Positions 7,805 through 15,872 of a stretch of DNA of 64,000 bases are shown in pieces. This DNA is from Bacillota bacterium. GTDB lineage: Bacteria; Bacillota; UBA4882; UBA8346. How positions within the stretch are numbered: position 1 is the stretch's first letter; each line of letters opens with the position of its first letter. The stretch is taken from positions 1 through 64,000 of the forward strand of contig JAEYGI010000050.1 in NCBI GenBank assembly GCA_023402395.1. The letters are read 5' to 3'. Made by a program: the position numbers and the translations under genes. Below the pieces are notes generated by a model. That model was not told where the DNA came from, ran no database searches, and saw only the letters and a program-made list of their open reading frames with translations.

Positions 7805-8965
7805 ATGTTATTTTCGAATCGAACCTCGGTTTTGACCTCCGCTATCTACGCCGAGTTGGAAGCCAGAAAAAATGAACTGCTCCGGGCTGGCCGGGAAGTG
7901 ATCAATTTTAGTATCGGAACGCCGGATCTACCGCCAGCGCCCCATATTATGAAAGTTCTTTCCGAGGAAGCGGCCCTTCCCGGCAATTACCGTTATGCCA
8001 TCAAGGATCTCCCCGAACTGACCGAGGCCATCATCGGCTGGTACCAGCGGCGTTTCGGAATTCAGCTGGAACCGGAAGAGATCGTCTCTCTTAACGGTTC
8101 TCAGGACGGCTTGGCTCATATCGCGCTGACCTTGGCCGACCCCGGCGACCCGGTACTCGTCCCCGATCCTGGCTATCCGATTTTCAGCGTCGGGCCGTAT
8201 CTGGCCGGCGCGGAAATCATTCGAATGCCCTTGCTCGCAGCCAATGACTATCTGATCGATTTCGAAGCCATTGACCCGGAGGTGGCCCGCCGGGCCCGGC
8301 TGATGGTGGTTTCTTATCCCAATAATCCGGTGACCGCGGTCGCACCGTTTGAATTTTACGAAAAACTGGTCTGGTTCGCTAAAAAATACGAGATCGTGGT
8401 GCTGCACGACAACGCCTATTGCGAACTGGTTTTCGACGGCCGGAAATGCGGCAGTTTCCTGAACGTTCCCGGCGCCAAGGAGGTCGGCGTCGAGTTCAAT
8501 TCGTTGTCCAAAACCTACAATGTTCCGGGGTGCCGCATCTCCTTCGCCATGGGCAACCGGCGCGTCATCGAGCAATTGCGCAATCTCAAATCCCATCTGG
8601 ACTACGGCGTCTTCCTGCCTATCCAAAAGGCGGCCATCGCCGCCCTCACCGGCCCGCAGGATGGCGTCGCGGAGACGGTCCGCGCTTACGAACGCCGCCG
8701 CGATCTCTTATTGAAAGGTTTCGGCGAAATCGGCTGGCATATTCCCAAAACGGCGGCGACCATGTTCATGTGGGCGCCGGTTCCGGCACAGTACCGCACT
8801 TCAGTGGATTTCACCTTCGACGTTCTGGAGCGGACCGGCGTCATTTTGGTTCCGGGCAGCAGTTTCGGCCCGGGCGGCGAAGGCCATGTCCGGCTGGCCA
8901 TGGTTCAACCCGAGGTAAAAATCCGGCGTGCCATTGAATTGCTCGGCCGGGAACGGATTTTCTAA
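7805..8965 (+). CDS. PLP-dependent aminotransferase, DapL-like
   Basis: The 386-residue protein is a class I/II aminotransferase. Visible landmarks are INFSIGTPDLPPAPHIMKVL near the start, NGSQDGLAHIAL (phosphate-binding turn), SYPNNPVTAV, DNAYCELVFDG and the PLP lysine in SLSKTYNVPGCR (about Lys236). The overall pattern resembles LL-diaminopimelate aminotransferases, which convert tetrahydrodipicolinate to LL-diaminopimelate for lysine and peptidoglycan synthesis. Related alanine/glutamate transaminases look alike, so the substrate is not certain. ATG at 7805 is chosen behind GAAAGGA. A DUF1761 membrane protein follows 18 bases later, probably in the same transcript. Confidence 0.85.
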   Translation: MLFSNRTSVLTSAIYAELEARKNELLRAGREVINFSIGTPDLPPAPHIMKVLSEEAALPGNYRYAIKDLPELTEAIIGWYQRRFGIQLEPEEIVSLNGSQDGLAHIALTLADPGDPVLVPDPGYPIFSVGPYLAGAEIIRMPLLAANDYLIDFEAIDPEVARRARLMVVSYPNNPVTAVAPFEFYEKLVWFAKKYEIVVLHDNAYCELVFDGRKCGSFLNVPGAKEVGVEFNSLSKTYNVPGCRISFAMGNRRVIEQLRNLKSHLDYGVFLPIQKAAIAALTGPQDGVAETVRAYERRRDLLLKGFGEIGWHIPKTAATMFMWAPVPAQYRTSVDFTFDVLERTGVILVPGSSFGPGGEGHVRLAMVQPEVKIRRAIELLGRERIF

Positions 8966-8983
8966 AACAATTGGAGGTTTCTC

Positions 8984-9406
8984 ATGCCCATCATCGGTGA
9001 CGTCAATGCCTGGGCGATTCTAACCACAGTCATCGCCGTCAATATTTTCAGACTGCTTTGGTACTCTCCGGTTCTCTTCGGAAAACTCTGGCAGAACGGC
9101 CTGGCGGCCACTGGCGCCGCCGCCGAAAAAGACGATCGGCCCCCGGCGGGACCGATCATCGCGCTGGTCGCCTCGCTGATTGAAGTCACGGTACTGGCCG
9201 TGATCATCAAAAGCTTCCAACCCACCGAGATCCGGGCCGTTAACGGCCTGATCGCCGGCTTTCTCGCCGGAGCGGGCATCGCCGCCCCGGTACTGGGTAC
9301 GTTCTTTGGCTTCGAAGGGAAAAAGCCGCTCCTCTATCTGATCGATATCGGCTATTATCTATCGGCGCTGACCGCGGCCGGATTGATCCTGGGGCTCTGG
9401 GCGTAA
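8984..9406 (+). CDS. DUF1761 membrane protein
   Basis: The 140-residue protein has about four membrane segments and the DUF1761 pattern: an N-terminal helix with RLLWYSPVLFGKLW, a GPIIALVASLIEVTVLAVII helix, then GLIAGFLAGAGIAAP and FFGFEGKKPLLYLIDIGYYLSAL. Function is not known to me. It follows the DapL-like gene closely with a GGAGG site eight bases before its ATG, and a clear terminator hairpin lies just after its stop. Confidence 0.82.
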   Translation: MPIIGDVNAWAILTTVIAVNIFRLLWYSPVLFGKLWQNGLAATGAAAEKDDRPPAGPIIALVASLIEVTVLAVIIKSFQPTEIRAVNGLIAGFLAGAGIAAPVLGTFFGFEGKKPLLYLIDIGYYLSALTAAGLILGLWA

Positions 9407-9453
9407 AGCGTTGGGAGCCCCGGCCAAAGGCCATTGGTTGTCCCAACGCTTTT
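9405..9453 (+). terminator. Intrinsic terminator after the DUF1761 gene
   Basis: AAAGCGTTGGGA pairs with TCCCAACGCTTTT across an inner GGCCAAAGGCC hairpin. The T run ends the plus-strand transcript. Confidence 0.8.
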
Positions 9454-9492
9454 ATACCGATTTTGCAAAGCCCCGCCGGTTAAGTTAATTCT

Positions 9493-10506
9493 TTAACCCT
9501 TATTCTTGGGCTTTGCCTGAACCTTTAGCGGTGTCTGGCTGGCGCTTTCCGCCTCTTTAATGATCTCCGCCTCGCGGATTCCGGCCTCGATCAGGTTCTC
9601 CAGTTTTTGATTGTTGAAATTAATCGTATTGGCGCCGGTCTCGATGAAGGACAGATTCTCTTCAAATTGGCGGTTGATCGCTTTCATCTCGGTTTCGGCC
9701 TTGTCGATGGCCGCTTTGAGTTTGACTGAAAATTCGACCCTAGCTTGCTGGTTCCCCTTACTCTCCGAATAGTCCCGCAGCAGCTGTTCGTATTCCTTCC
9801 GTTTGACCGGGAAAAACAGAAAATATTGTTGCTTCGGTTCGGGCAGGGCGCCTTCGGGATTGGCGGAAATGCTGTCATGCAGGTCGCGGAAGCTTTGGAG
9901 CACTTTCTCATAGCCTTTGCCGATCACCCGGATCGCATTGATGTTCTCGCTGAGCAACCGGACGTCGGAAGTCAGCAATTCCTGGCCGGAACGAATCTGG
10001 CTTAAATTCTGTTTCAGGCGGCTCTGGTATTCTTTGAGCACATCCTGGGAGTTCTTCTTGGGAATCAATTTCTCCAAGGTATTGTTCTCCGCTACGCCCC
10101 GCCACATCTTCAGCTCATTGTCAGAGAGCTTCAATTCGGCCTTGGCCGTGGCCAGCCCCTTCTCCACCTCGGCGTTTGAGGTGAAGACCTTGTTCTTCCA
10201 AGCCATAAACGCCATTTCTCTCCGATAGCCTTCTTTCAGCTGGCGGGTACGTTCGCGTTGCTCCGCCTTGACGCGGCGCAGTTCGCCGGTGAAGGCGGTT
10301 TTGGCCTGATCGACCCGCCAATTGGCGTAGATCTGGAAACCGATAAAAAGCAGGGAATAAACAACGAGCAGCGCTATCAGCGAGTTTCGATAGAATCCGG
10401 GAAATTTTGGCGTATCCGGGTCACCCGGATTATGTAATTTGGCAAGGAAGTACAACACTCCGGCAAAGATGGCCGCAATTCCGATGGCGATAAGCGTTTC
10501 CCACAT
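9493..10506 (-). CDS. Membrane-anchored coiled-coil protein, unknown function
   Basis: The 337-residue protein has two membrane helices near its N-terminus (about residues 3-20 and 44-63). A long, charged, probably coiled-coil region fills most of the rest (KAEQRERTRQLKEGYRRE, later KRKEYEQLLRDYSESKG). I do not recognise the family. The start is ATG at 10504-10506 behind GAGGAGGAG; the frame extends 25 codons upstream without support. It stands alone between the DUF1761 terminator and a MITE-like repeat. A structural or envelope role would fit the layout, but nothing proves it. Confidence 0.65.
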   Translation of the reverse strand: MWETLIAIGIAAIFAGVLYFLAKLHNPGDPDTPKFPGFYRNSLIALLVVYSLLFIGFQIYANWRVDQAKTAFTGELRRVKAEQRERTRQLKEGYRREMAFMAWKNKVFTSNAEVEKGLATAKAELKLSDNELKMWRGVAENNTLEKLIPKKNSQDVLKEYQSRLKQNLSQIRSGQELLTSDVRLLSENINAIRVIGKGYEKVLQSFRDLHDSISANPEGALPEPKQQYFLFFPVKRKEYEQLLRDYSESKGNQQARVEFSVKLKAAIDKAETEMKAINRQFEENLSFIETGANTINFNNQKLENLIEAGIREAEIIKEAESASQTPLKVQAKPKNKG

Positions 10507-10722
10507 TTGGACTCCTCCTCGAGATTCGTTTATTCCGTGCGATGCCAGTCGCTCCACTTCGCCAAGCAGGGCTACAGCCACTCATTGGAGTCTATCGCCT
10601 GAGTTTAAGGCATAGTGGAAACGGCGTGGGACGACAATCTATCTAATACGGCGCAAATCGTCATATTCCTGCCGTCGAACCGTTTATTAGCGGAATGTCC
10701 CATATCCTGTCCGATCGATCTC

Positions 10723-10811
10723 TATATAGGATGAATAAATTCATACTTTCCCCATCATGTCCGGCTTTTTAGGGACATGATTCATGTTTAGAACTCTAAT
10801 TTAACTTATAT
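10723..10811. repeat. MITE-like interspersed repeat, copy 2
   Basis: Ends TATATAGGATGAATAAATT and CTAATTTAACTTATATGG match the family, and the core holds CATCATGTCC paired with GGGACATGATT. It lies between two minus-strand genes and carries no frame of its own. Confidence 0.75.
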
Positions 10812-10877
10812 GGATTGCAAGCTTGAGTTTTGCCGGCGATTTGCCGGCTGCACTAAATAAACGCTTGGTCTCAATTA

Positions 10878-10906
10878 AAAAGTCACCCTTGAATCAAGGG
10901 TGACTC
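10878..10906 (-). terminator. Terminator for the 51-residue membrane protein gene
   Basis: On the minus strand AGTCACCCTTG pairs with CAAGGGTGACT, followed by a T run. It lies ten bases past the stop of the gene at 10917-11072. Confidence 0.85.
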
Positions 10907-10916
10907 GTCATGGAGC

Positions 10917-11072
10917 TTATTTTTTGGTGGAGTCCTCGCTAATAGCGGCCGGTTGATCGGAGTCAGCCGGTTTCTTCATCTCAAACGAAGTATTTTTCAA
11001 CGCCCGGACCACCAGATAAATAAAACCGCCAAAAAATGCGACAATTATTACAATCGCAATCAATTCACCCAT
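10917..11072 (-). CDS. Small single-pass membrane protein (51 residues)
   Basis: An ATG at 11070-11072 lies behind a perfect AAGGAGGA ribosome binding site and opens a 51-residue frame. It has an N-terminal membrane helix (MGELIAIVIIVAFFGGFIYL) and a charged tail rich in Asp, Ser and Lys. A strong intrinsic terminator follows directly. The site, the helix and the terminator together make it a convincing gene despite its size. Function unknown; no operon partner is evident. Confidence 0.75.
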   Translation of the reverse strand: MGELIAIVIIVAFFGGFIYLVVRALKNTSFEMKKPADSDQPAAISEDSTKK

Positions 11073-11154
11073 CGTTGCATTCCTCCTTAATTTTCACGCC
11101 AAAACGAGTCAGGAACGCCGCGATTCTTCGCTGTCCGTCCTGACAACCGGCGTT

Positions 11155-11610
11155 TCAAATAGTCCTGGCAACGATGGAATAAGGTCCGGTCTCGGAACTG
11201 GTACGTGACAGTTGGTAAAAGATAAAAACCATTTGAACAAAAACCCGTTGACGGCAGATCTCCTGACGGAACCTGGAACGCCCCAGCCTGGGAGTATGGT
11301 TGAGCGGTTCAGTGCGCATCCGTAAGCCGGGCGTCCGGATCAGCCGGAGCAGTCCGACGGTGGGTTGCCGAAACTCTACAAACGTTAATGCCGGATCCGC
11401 AACAGTGGTGATTCTGGATTCCACATGAGCGGTTTTCAATTGGCGAGCTTCGGCGGTCGCCGTGTTCAATACCCAGGCCGTCAGAAACAGGAGGCAAAAA
11501 AGCAACACCAAACCTCTGCCCTTCGCAGTCCGGTAAGATTCCAAACTGACGTGGAAGCCAAAAACAGGGGAGTGATTGCGTAGTTTTTCCCGGTGAAGGC
11601 TGCGTTCCAT
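11155..11610 (-). CDS. Doubtful hypothetical protein with one hydrophobic segment
   Basis: This 151-codon frame has a hydrophobic stretch (GLVLLFCLLFLTAWVL) at about residues 33-48 that could be a signal peptide, followed by an alanine-rich cleavage-like site. The remainder resembles no family I know. A second minus frame is open over part of it, and the ribosome binding site is weak. It may be a true exported protein or chance coding. Confidence 0.3.
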   Translation of the reverse strand: MERSLHREKLRNHSPVFGFHVSLESYRTAKGRGLVLLFCLLFLTAWVLNTATAEARQLKTAHVESRITTVADPALTFVEFRQPTVGLLRLIRTPGLRMRTEPLNHTPRLGRSRFRQEICRQRVFVQMVFIFYQLSRTSSETGPYSIVARTI

Positions 11611-11849
11611 TCCTGCGGCCCTTTCTACGCCATTCCGGCCTGGTCATTGGCGAGCGCTCCGTTTCAAAGCATGGAGCACAAGCTGATGCGGCAATACTCC
11701 ACTAGAAGTTGTTAGAAAACGACGAAAACTTGAATGATTAATAAGGGTTCCCGGGAATCGGTCAAGCGCGATCCAATTCAATTATACCGCATTTATTCCT
11801 TTTTGTTCCCGGCTGGGCCCGAAAAGTACGACTTTTTTTATTTTTTTAA

Positions 11850-12380
11850 TTATTTTTCCTCAAAGCGGTTATGGTGCAACTTGGCCCAAGGCAACTTTTC
11901 TCTGGAATGCCCCGGCTTGTGCTCTGCCGGATAACCGATGGCCATGGCACAAAGAACCTGCAGCGATCCGGGAAGTCCGAGCAGTTCCCGAAGGCGCTCG
12001 GTAGCGGAAACGGTCTGATCGTACTTGCGTAAACGGTACTGCACCCAACAGCTTCCGAGCCCAAGTTCATGCGCTGTCAACATCATCAGCGCGGCGGCGA
12101 TCGAGGCATCTTCGATCCAGACGTCGCAACGCTCCGGGTCAGCGCAGACCACGACGGCCAGCGGCGCGTCCTTCAGAAATTCGGCGCCGTGCGTTTTGGC
12201 CGCGGCGAGCTTTCTCAATAGATCCGGCTGGTCGACCACGATAAATTCCCACGGATTCAGACCGCGTGACGACGGCGCCCGGAGTCCGGCCTCCAGGATT
12301 TGGTCAAGCTTCTCCCGCTCAACCGGCCGGTCCTGGTATTTCCGGATGCTGCGCCGGGTCTCCAGAAGTGGCAATAACAT
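11850..12380 (-). CDS. Nitroreductase family protein
   Basis: The 176-residue protein has the nitroreductase fold signature: an N-terminal RRSIRKYQDRPV, then LEAGLRAPSSRGLNPWEFIVV with FMN-binding residues, DASIAAALMMLTAHELGLGSCWVQ, and the C-terminal AIGYPAEHKPGH. Family members are FMN enzymes that use NAD(P)H to reduce nitro-aromatics, quinones or flavins. The physiological substrate is not visible. It stands alone, with the second 21-bp array immediately upstream of its start (12421 onward). Confidence 0.88.
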   Translation of the reverse strand: MLLPLLETRRSIRKYQDRPVEREKLDQILEAGLRAPSSRGLNPWEFIVVDQPDLLRKLAAAKTHGAEFLKDAPLAVVVCADPERCDVWIEDASIAAALMMLTAHELGLGSCWVQYRLRKYDQTVSATERLRELLGLPGSLQVLCAMAIGYPAEHKPGHSREKLPWAKLHHNRFEEK

Positions 12381-12420
12381 CAGCGAACCCCTCCCGTGAA
12401 GATAATGTAGTTATTCTAAA

Positions 12421-12735
12421 GTATTCCCTGGAATGAGCAAAAACCCTGGTTTGGAGATTTCGGTTCCGCTTTGTAAGGAGCGCCGGAAAAAAGATTTCCG
12501 GGTTATACCATCCGTCAGTCCCGACCGGAAACAGTCTTTCCGAGACCGCCCACCCGGCGAAACAGTTCGAAAAGACGATCTCCGGACTGTTGTGGGTCAG
12601 GAACGACTTCGGAAAGTTAATTTCCCAAGAAATTCCCGGCCGAAGCAATCGGACCCGAGGCCCGCGAACAACCGGAAACCAACTTTCCGAAAACATCCGT
12701 GTTATAAACAAGATTGGAGTTTTAGGAGTTAATAC
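12421..12735. repeat. 21-bp palindromic tandem array D (about 15 units)
   Basis: The stretch divides into consecutive 21-base units; 12484-12693 is clearest. Four units share the theme CGGAAA...TTTCCG: 12484, 12526, 12610 and 12673, with different middles. Others carry changed stems such as ACCCTGGTTTGG and CCCGGCCGAAG. Both strands stay open across it (plus 12433-12732, minus 12319-12786), as expected for a period divisible by three; neither reading resembles a known protein. It fills the gap between the nitroreductase gene and the terminator of the cupin gene. Confidence 0.75.
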
Positions 12736-12756
12736 CGCTCCGTCCGCAAACGAAAA

Positions 12757-12785
12757 CAGGGACCCTTTCGGGTCCCCGCTCCACA
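12757..12785 (-). terminator. Terminator for the cupin/CPBP operon
   Basis: On the minus strand GGGGACCC-GAAA-GGGTCCC is followed by TGTTTTCG. It lies just past the stop of the cupin gene. Confidence 0.8.
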
Positions 12786-12802
12786 ATTGAAATCAAAAAT
12801 GG

Positions 12803-13069
12803 TCAACCGAACCGATAATGCTTCCGGACCTTCTCGCTGACTGTCCAGACGCACGAAAGCCCCTGGGGAAACGTTACCAGATCGCCTTTGCCGAAACTGA
12901 CTTCCGTTTCCGGCGTCTTCACGGTCACCCGCCCCTCCAGTATGTAACAGACTTCCCGCTCATCATAGAACCAATCAAACGTCGAAGGTTCGCACTCCCA
13001 GACCGGCCAGGCGCTGACGTTTAAAGCGCGCAACTGCTCCGGACCAGGCTGTTCAACCTGAATCTTCAT
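12803..13069 (-). CDS. Cupin domain protein
   Basis: The 88-residue protein is a single small cupin barrel of the Cupin_3 (DUF861) type: WPVWECEPSTFDWFYDEREVCYILEGRVTV, then FGKGDLVTFPQGLSCVWTV. The glutamate and tyrosine of the EVCYILEG motif are typical of this group. Members include ureidoglycine aminohydrolase domains, but most are uncharacterised. It lies 22 bases after the CPBP protease gene and before a terminator, so the two form an operon. Confidence 0.82.
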   Translation of the reverse strand: MKIQVEQPGPEQLRALNVSAWPVWECEPSTFDWFYDEREVCYILEGRVTVKTPETEVSFGKGDLVTFPQGLSCVWTVSEKVRKHYRFG

Positions 13070-13091
13070 TACATCTCCTCTTTTTCCGTTA

Positions 13092-14294
13092 TCAACCCAA
13101 CGTCGCGGCGAACCCCGCCAGCATCAACAAAATGTAAAAGCCATTCAGCGCCACGCCGATTCCAGCGGCTTTCTTGTTCGAATCGCTGCGCAGGCCGCTC
13201 AGGCCAAGGCCCAAACCGGCGAAACCCAATAGAAACTGAACGATCGTTAACAAGCCCACCAACGGTTGCAATGATTCCAGACGGCCGTTCTGACGGGCGG
13301 TTGCCACCCACATTGAGAGAGTTACGAAGCCCACCCCGACCAACATGGCCAATCCCAGCGAGAACCGGCCGTAATTGCCGGCTTTACCGGATTTGGGCTC
13401 CTCCGGCGGCGGAAACGGGGGTGACTGAGGCCGCTGCAATTCGGCGGGGACCGATGCTTCCTGTTCTTCCCGGACGGACCCGGCCAGCAACCAGATGCCG
13501 CCCGCGACCAGCGCCACGCCGATCAGATTGAACCACCAGGGCTGAAAGGCTGCTCCAGCCACCGGCTCCACCGTATAGCCGGGGATGCGCACCTGAAGGA
13601 CCCGGCTCATCAGGAGCGGCATCGCATTGTTCACCGCATGCCCGATCACGCCGATCCAGAGGGAACGGGTAAAGAGCACCAGCCATCCCAGCACCGCGCC
13701 GATGACCGCCGCCGGAAAAAATTGGGGCAGGTTCAGATGAAACGCTCCAAAAAGCGCGGCCGAGGCCAGAATGGCGGTTTTCAGGGAATAATTGTTGGCA
13801 AAGCCGGTCAAAATCAGCCCCCGGAACAATACCTCCTCGGTGAGCGGAGCCAGAATCACCACAAAGAACGCCACTTCCCAAAGATTCCCGCTTAAAGCCT
13901 CCTGTAAGGCGGGGTCCAAGCGGTAACCCAAGGCGGCGCGGAGCAGATTATCCAGATCCGAAAGCAGGAAATGGAGGCCGACAGCGATTAAAACGGCCGC
14001 CGCCACCTGGACGGCCGGCACAGGGCGAAACGGAAACACCTGCCGCCAAGGGACCCGGCTCCGTTGCCATCCGGTCCAGACAACGAAAGCAACCGCCAGC
14101 GACAGCAACAGGTATTGCAACAGCGGATGCTCATCATAAAACCGGATCTTCATTCCCTGCCCGCCGGCCAGCCCCCATACGCTGCGCAGCGCCAGATCAA
14201 GCAGGATATTCAGACTGAGGACCGCGCCCAACAGCAACACTGCCTGAGGGATGGTCGGATAATGCTTGGATCGGTTCAAGCCCGTCACTCTCAC
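13092..14294 (-). CDS. CPBP family intramembrane metalloprotease
   Basis: The 400-residue protein has about nine membrane helices. The CPBP (Abi, CAAX protease and bacteriocin-processing) motifs are present: APLTEEVLFRG (motif 1, catalytic glutamates), FGAFHLNLPQFF (motif 2 histidine) and IGVIGHAVNNAMPLL (motif 3). After a proline-rich linker (about residues 285-305) comes a further set of helices that is not part of the protease core. Such enzymes may cleave prenylated or peptide substrates in the membrane. It is first in an operon with a cupin gene. Confidence 0.85.
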   Translation of the reverse strand: MRVTGLNRSKHYPTIPQAVLLLGAVLSLNILLDLALRSVWGLAGGQGMKIRFYDEHPLLQYLLLSLAVAFVVWTGWQRSRVPWRQVFPFRPVPAVQVAAAVLIAVGLHFLLSDLDNLLRAALGYRLDPALQEALSGNLWEVAFFVVILAPLTEEVLFRGLILTGFANNYSLKTAILASAALFGAFHLNLPQFFPAAVIGAVLGWLVLFTRSLWIGVIGHAVNNAMPLLMSRVLQVRIPGYTVEPVAGAAFQPWWFNLIGVALVAGGIWLLAGSVREEQEASVPAELQRPQSPPFPPPEEPKSGKAGNYGRFSLGLAMLVGVGFVTLSMWVATARQNGRLESLQPLVGLLTIVQFLLGFAGLGLGLSGLRSDSNKKAAGIGVALNGFYILLMLAGFAATLG

Positions 14295-14479
14295 TTTTTA
14301 TTATATGCAGCCCGGCAACGATCTCCGCCCCAAAACATGCTTCTTTGAGGCCGTTTTGGATTTGAGTTTCAGTAGAAATGACATGTCAGGCGACACAATG
14401 AATTCTTATTCCCGAACCGGGGGATCTCCTGCCAAAAAGACGGCCGGTTCGGTCAAAAACAAATTAAAACCCCGGAACT

Positions 14480-14569
14480 ATATAGGATGAAATAAATCTC
14501 TTAACTGGATTTGCATTCTTAAAATCCGAATGCAAATAAATCAAATCGAAATTTAATTCAACTTATATA
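14480..14569. repeat. MITE-like interspersed repeat, copy 3
   Basis: Ends TATAGGATGAAATAAAT and ATTTAATTCAACTTATAT form imperfect inverted repeats. The core differs from other copies and holds TTTGCATTC paired with GAATGCAAA, as also seen in copy 5. Confidence 0.75.
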
Positions 14570-14589
14570 AGCCGGGGTTGACAACTTTT

Positions 14590-15126
14590 TTAGAATAATT
14601 CCATCCCTTTTTCAAGCGCGGCCCGATTCACCGCTACCAGGTCGTGTTTTTTGCCGGTCAATACTTTTTCGGTCAGCACGTTCATCACCGTATCGATATG
14701 AACGATCCCGGTGGCTTTGAGAATCGCCCCGACCACCACCATGTTCGCGACCCGGCTGTTGCCGAGCTCGGTGGCGATATCATTGGCTGGAATCGCCACG
14801 GCCCTGATATCGGTTCGCTTCGGCTGAATATTGATCAGCGATGAGTTATAAAAGATAGTGCCGCCGGATTTGACCATTCCTTCAAACCTTTCGAGGGAGG
14901 GCCGGTTCATCGCCACCAGCACTTCCGGCTCGGAGATAACCGGCGAGCCGATGACCGCGTCGGAAACCACCACCGAACAGTTGGCGGTTCCACCCCGCAT
15001 CTCCGGTCCATAGGAAGGAAACCAACTGACATTCTTGCCTTCATACATTCCAGAATAGGCCAGCAACTGGCCCATCAACATGACGCCCTGGCCGCCGAAA
15101 CCGGCGAAAACCGCTTCTAAAATCAT
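14590..15126 (-). CDS. 2-oxoacid:ferredoxin oxidoreductase, gamma subunit
   Basis: The 178-residue protein is the gamma domain of a 2-oxoacid:acceptor oxidoreductase, starting MILEAVFAGFGGQGVMLMG and containing PSYGPEMRGGTANCSVVVSD, the usual CoA-domain motif. It is the last gene of a four-gene set coding a 2-oxoacid:ferredoxin oxidoreductase, which turns a branched-chain 2-oxoacid or 2-oxoglutarate plus CoA into acyl-CoA, CO2 and reduced ferredoxin. The start is ATG at 15124-15126, overlapping the TGA of the beta gene, a sign of translational coupling. The longer upstream frame only repeats beta sequence out of frame. Confidence 0.9.
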   Translation of the reverse strand: MILEAVFAGFGGQGVMLMGQLLAYSGMYEGKNVSWFPSYGPEMRGGTANCSVVVSDAVIGSPVISEPEVLVAMNRPSLERFEGMVKSGGTIFYNSSLINIQPKRTDIRAVAIPANDIATELGNSRVANMVVVGAILKATGIVHIDTVMNVLTEKVLTGKKHDLVAVNRAALEKGMELF

Positions 15127-15872
15127 TTCGCCACCCCCTCCGGAGTCCGGAACGTCCCCAGCGGAAACTGGGGAATCATCTTGGCTTCCAGCCACTTTAA
15201 CGCTTCCAGGGGCGTTTGACCCCAGTTGGTCGGGCAGGTGGACAGCACCTCGACCAGGGAGAAGCCTTCGCCCTTGATCTGGGTTTCAAAGGCTTTTTTA
15301 ATCGCTTCCTTGGCTTTCAGGACGTGCTTGGGATCGTGGACGCTGACCCGGGCCAGAAACGCCGGGGCTTGCAGCGTATTCAACATCTCCGTCACCCGGA
15401 TCGGGTATCCCATGGTCTCGGTGTCCCGGCCGTAGGGAGAAGTGGTGGTCTTCTGCCCCGGCAAGGTGGTCGGCGCCATTTGGCCGCCGGTCATTCCGTA
15501 AATCGCGTTATTGATGAAGATCACAGTGATCTTCTCGCCGCGGTTGGCGGCATGGACGATCTCCGCCATGCCGATAGAGGCCAGATCGCCGTCGCCCTGA
15601 TAGGTAAAGACGACCCGGTCCGGCAAGACCCGTTTGATCCCGGTGGCGACCGCCGGAGCCCGGCCGTGGGCCGCTTGCTGGGCGTCGCAGTTGAAATAGT
15701 TATAAGCGAGTACCGCGCAACCCACCGGCGCCACGGCAATCGTCTTTTCGCGGACCTGAAACTCATCGATGGCCTCGGCCACCAAACGATGGATGATCCC
15801 GTGGGTACACCCGGGACAATAGTGATTCACCCGGTCCTGAAGCGCTTCCGGGCGTCCAAATACCTTCTGCAT
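15123..15872 (-). CDS. 2-oxoacid:ferredoxin oxidoreductase, beta (TPP) subunit
   Basis: The 249-residue protein binds thiamine diphosphate. Landmarks are HYCPGCTHGIIHRLVAEA near the N-terminus, GRAPAVATGIKRVLP, the TPP motif GDGDLASIGMAEIVHAANR and NNAIYGMTGGQMAPTT. The pattern fits the KorB/VorA type rather than pyruvate oxidoreductase. With the alpha, gamma and ferredoxin subunits it forms a cytoplasmic complex for 2-oxoacid oxidation. It follows the alpha gene with no gap and overlaps the gamma gene by four bases. Confidence 0.9.
   Translation of the reverse strand: MQKVFGRPEALQDRVNHYCPGCTHGIIHRLVAEAIDEFQVREKTIAVAPVGCAVLAYNYFNCDAQQAAHGRAPAVATGIKRVLPDRVVFTYQGDGDLASIGMAEIVHAANRGEKITVIFINNAIYGMTGGQMAPTTLPGQKTTTSPYGRDTETMGYPIRVTEMLNTLQAPAFLARVSVHDPKHVLKAKEAIKKAFETQIKGEGFSLVEVLSTCPTNWGQTPLEALKWLEAKMIPQFPLGTFRTPEGVAK

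Noticed and set aside
12319..12786. 155-residue minus frame and 99-residue plus frame over array D
   Set aside because: Both are open only because the 21-bp period keeps frame; they run into the nitroreductase gene or a terminator and lack ribosome binding sites.
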